From positions 186,001 to 250,000 of the forward strand of contig CANMPL010000005.1 in NCBI GenBank assembly GCA_947499715.1: DNA of 64,000 nt, given 5' to 3'. The notes under the pieces are model-generated. The model searched no databases and was not told where the DNA came from. It saw nothing but the letters and a program-made list of their open reading frames with translations. Below are positions 63,294 to 64,000 of the stretch, in pieces (positions within the stretch are counted from its first letter, which is position 1; every line of letters starts with the position of its first letter). A program made the translations under genes and the position numbers. This stretch comes from an uncultured Paracoccaceae bacterium (lineage in GTDB: Bacteria; Pseudomonadota; Alphaproteobacteria; Rhodobacterales; Rhodobacteraceae).

Positions 63294-64000
63294 ATGACCT
63301 ACCACCCCAAGTCCGATTTCATGGCCGTTATGATGCAACGTGGCTTTCTGGCCGATTGCACCGATTATCAGGGGCTGGACGAGGCGCTGTCCAATGGGGT
63401 CGTGCCTGCCTATATCGGCTTTGATGCCACGGCGACGTCTTTGCACGTGGGCTCGCTGATCCAGATCATGATGCTGCGCTGGCTGCAAAAAACCGGACAC
63501 AAGCCGATCACCCTGATGGGCGGTGGCACGACGAAGGTCGGTGACCCCTCTTTCCGTGCCGACGAACGGCCACTGTTGGGACCAGAACAGATTGACGCCA
63601 ACATTGCAGGCATCAAGCAGGTCTTTGCGGCCTTCATGACATATGACGACAGCCCCACCGGCGCCTTGATGCTGAACAATGCCGAATGGCTGGACGGGTT
63701 GAACTACCTTGATTTCCTGCGCGATATCGGGCGGCATTTTTCCATCAACCGGATGCTGTCATTTGAAAGCGTGAAGTCCCGGCTCGACCGCGAACAATCG
63801 CTGTCGTTTCTGGAATTCAACTACATGATCCTGCAGGCCTATGACTTTCTGGAACTCAACCGTCGTTATGGTTGTATGTTGCAGATGGGCGGATCCGATC
63901 AGTGGGGCAATATCGTCAACGGTATCGACCTGACCCGCCGGGTGCTGGACCACGAAATCTACGGCCTGACCTCGCCGCTGCTGACCACATCAGACGGTAA
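63294..64000 (+). CDS. tyrS: Tyrosyl-tRNA synthetase (N-terminal part, cut by window end)
   Basis: The first 235 codons of a class I synthetase that charges tRNA-Tyr. The N-terminus [20 protein letters not shown] is followed by the HIGH-type motif [21 protein letters not shown] and the tyrosine-binding [20 protein letters not shown]. The KMSKS loop and S4 domain lie beyond the right edge. No stop codon or frameshift occurs in the visible part. Confidence 0.95.
   Translation, partial: MTYHPKSDFMAVMMQRGFLADCTDYQGLDEALSNGVVPAYIGFDATATSLHVGSLIQIMMLRWLQKTGHKPITLMGGGTTKVGDPSFRADERPLLGPEQIDANIAGIKQVFAAFMTYDDSPTGALMLNNAEWLDGLNYLDFLRDIGRHFSINRMLSFESVKSRLDREQSLSFLEFNYMILQAYDFLELNRRYGCMLQMGGSDQWGNIVNGIDLTRRVLDHEIYGLTSPLLTTSDG

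Overview
The window reads as a chromosomal segment of an aerobic alphaproteobacterium, most likely Rhodobacterales (Roseobacter group). The indications are a CckA-type hybrid kinase with a CtrA-like TTAA-N7-TTAA site at its 5' end, a GTTC-N7-GTTC SOS box in front of recA, an aglEFGAK alpha-glucoside cluster, a non-pyrrolysine MttB-family methyltransferase, and GC-rich, tightly packed genes. I see no prophage, insertion sequence, integrase, CRISPR array or rRNA operon. There is one tRNA gene. This is mostly core and central-metabolic DNA; the interest lies in regulation, degenerate paralogues and a scattered corrinoid C1 pathway.

Layout. 0.1-8 kb: icd, an EmrE-type SMR pump, typA, a DUF1330 protein, alaS and recA. 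8-13.5 kb: a small sulfotransferase-like gene, then a glycerol catabolic operon (glpD, a GYF_2/DUF805 membrane protein, glpK) divergent from glpR. 13.5-15.4 kb: rlmE and a Ppx/GppA phosphatase. 15.6-18 kb: a three-gene folate/corrinoid C1 operon. 18-28 kb: aglKAGFE on the minus strand, divergent from aglR, a GH1 beta-glucosidase and glucokinase. 28-36.8 kb: cckA, an RsmB-like methyltransferase, guaB, a TVP38-like membrane protein, a RACo-type corrinoid activator and an unknown membrane protein. 37 kb: tRNA-Gly(CCC) and a prepilin-peptidase-like protein lacking its second catalytic Asp. 37.7-41.4 kb: pgi-pgl-zwf. 41.5-44.3 kb: HNH endonuclease, diguanylate cyclase, carboxylesterase and AlkA-like glycosylase. 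44.3-49.6 kb: cobalamin genes (cobK, cbiD, cobA, cobB) and an MFS transporter. 49.6-54.1 kb: an overlapping chain cysS-cimA-methyltransferase-phytoene-synthase-like. 54.3-60 kb: small genes, including soxR with a SoxR box and a divergent two-gene operon, an aminotransferase, ada, a PEP-mutase-family protein and a beta-barrel protein. 60-64 kb: an MttB-family methyltransferase, anmK and the start of tyrS.

How the genes work together. Alpha- and beta-glucosides enter through AglEFG-K, are hydrolysed by AglA or the GH1 enzyme, phosphorylated by Glk, and passed to Pgi/Pgl/Zwf for the pentose-phosphate or Entner-Doudoroff routes. Glycerol enters through GlpK and GlpD. MttB-family methyltransferase, methyl-THF:corrinoid methyltransferase, MetF-like reductase and RACo together suggest corrinoid-dependent N-demethylation of a quaternary amine into the folate pool, supplied by the nearby cobalamin genes. 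The corrinoid carrier protein itself is not in the window. Functions come from motif recognition by eye; no search was run.
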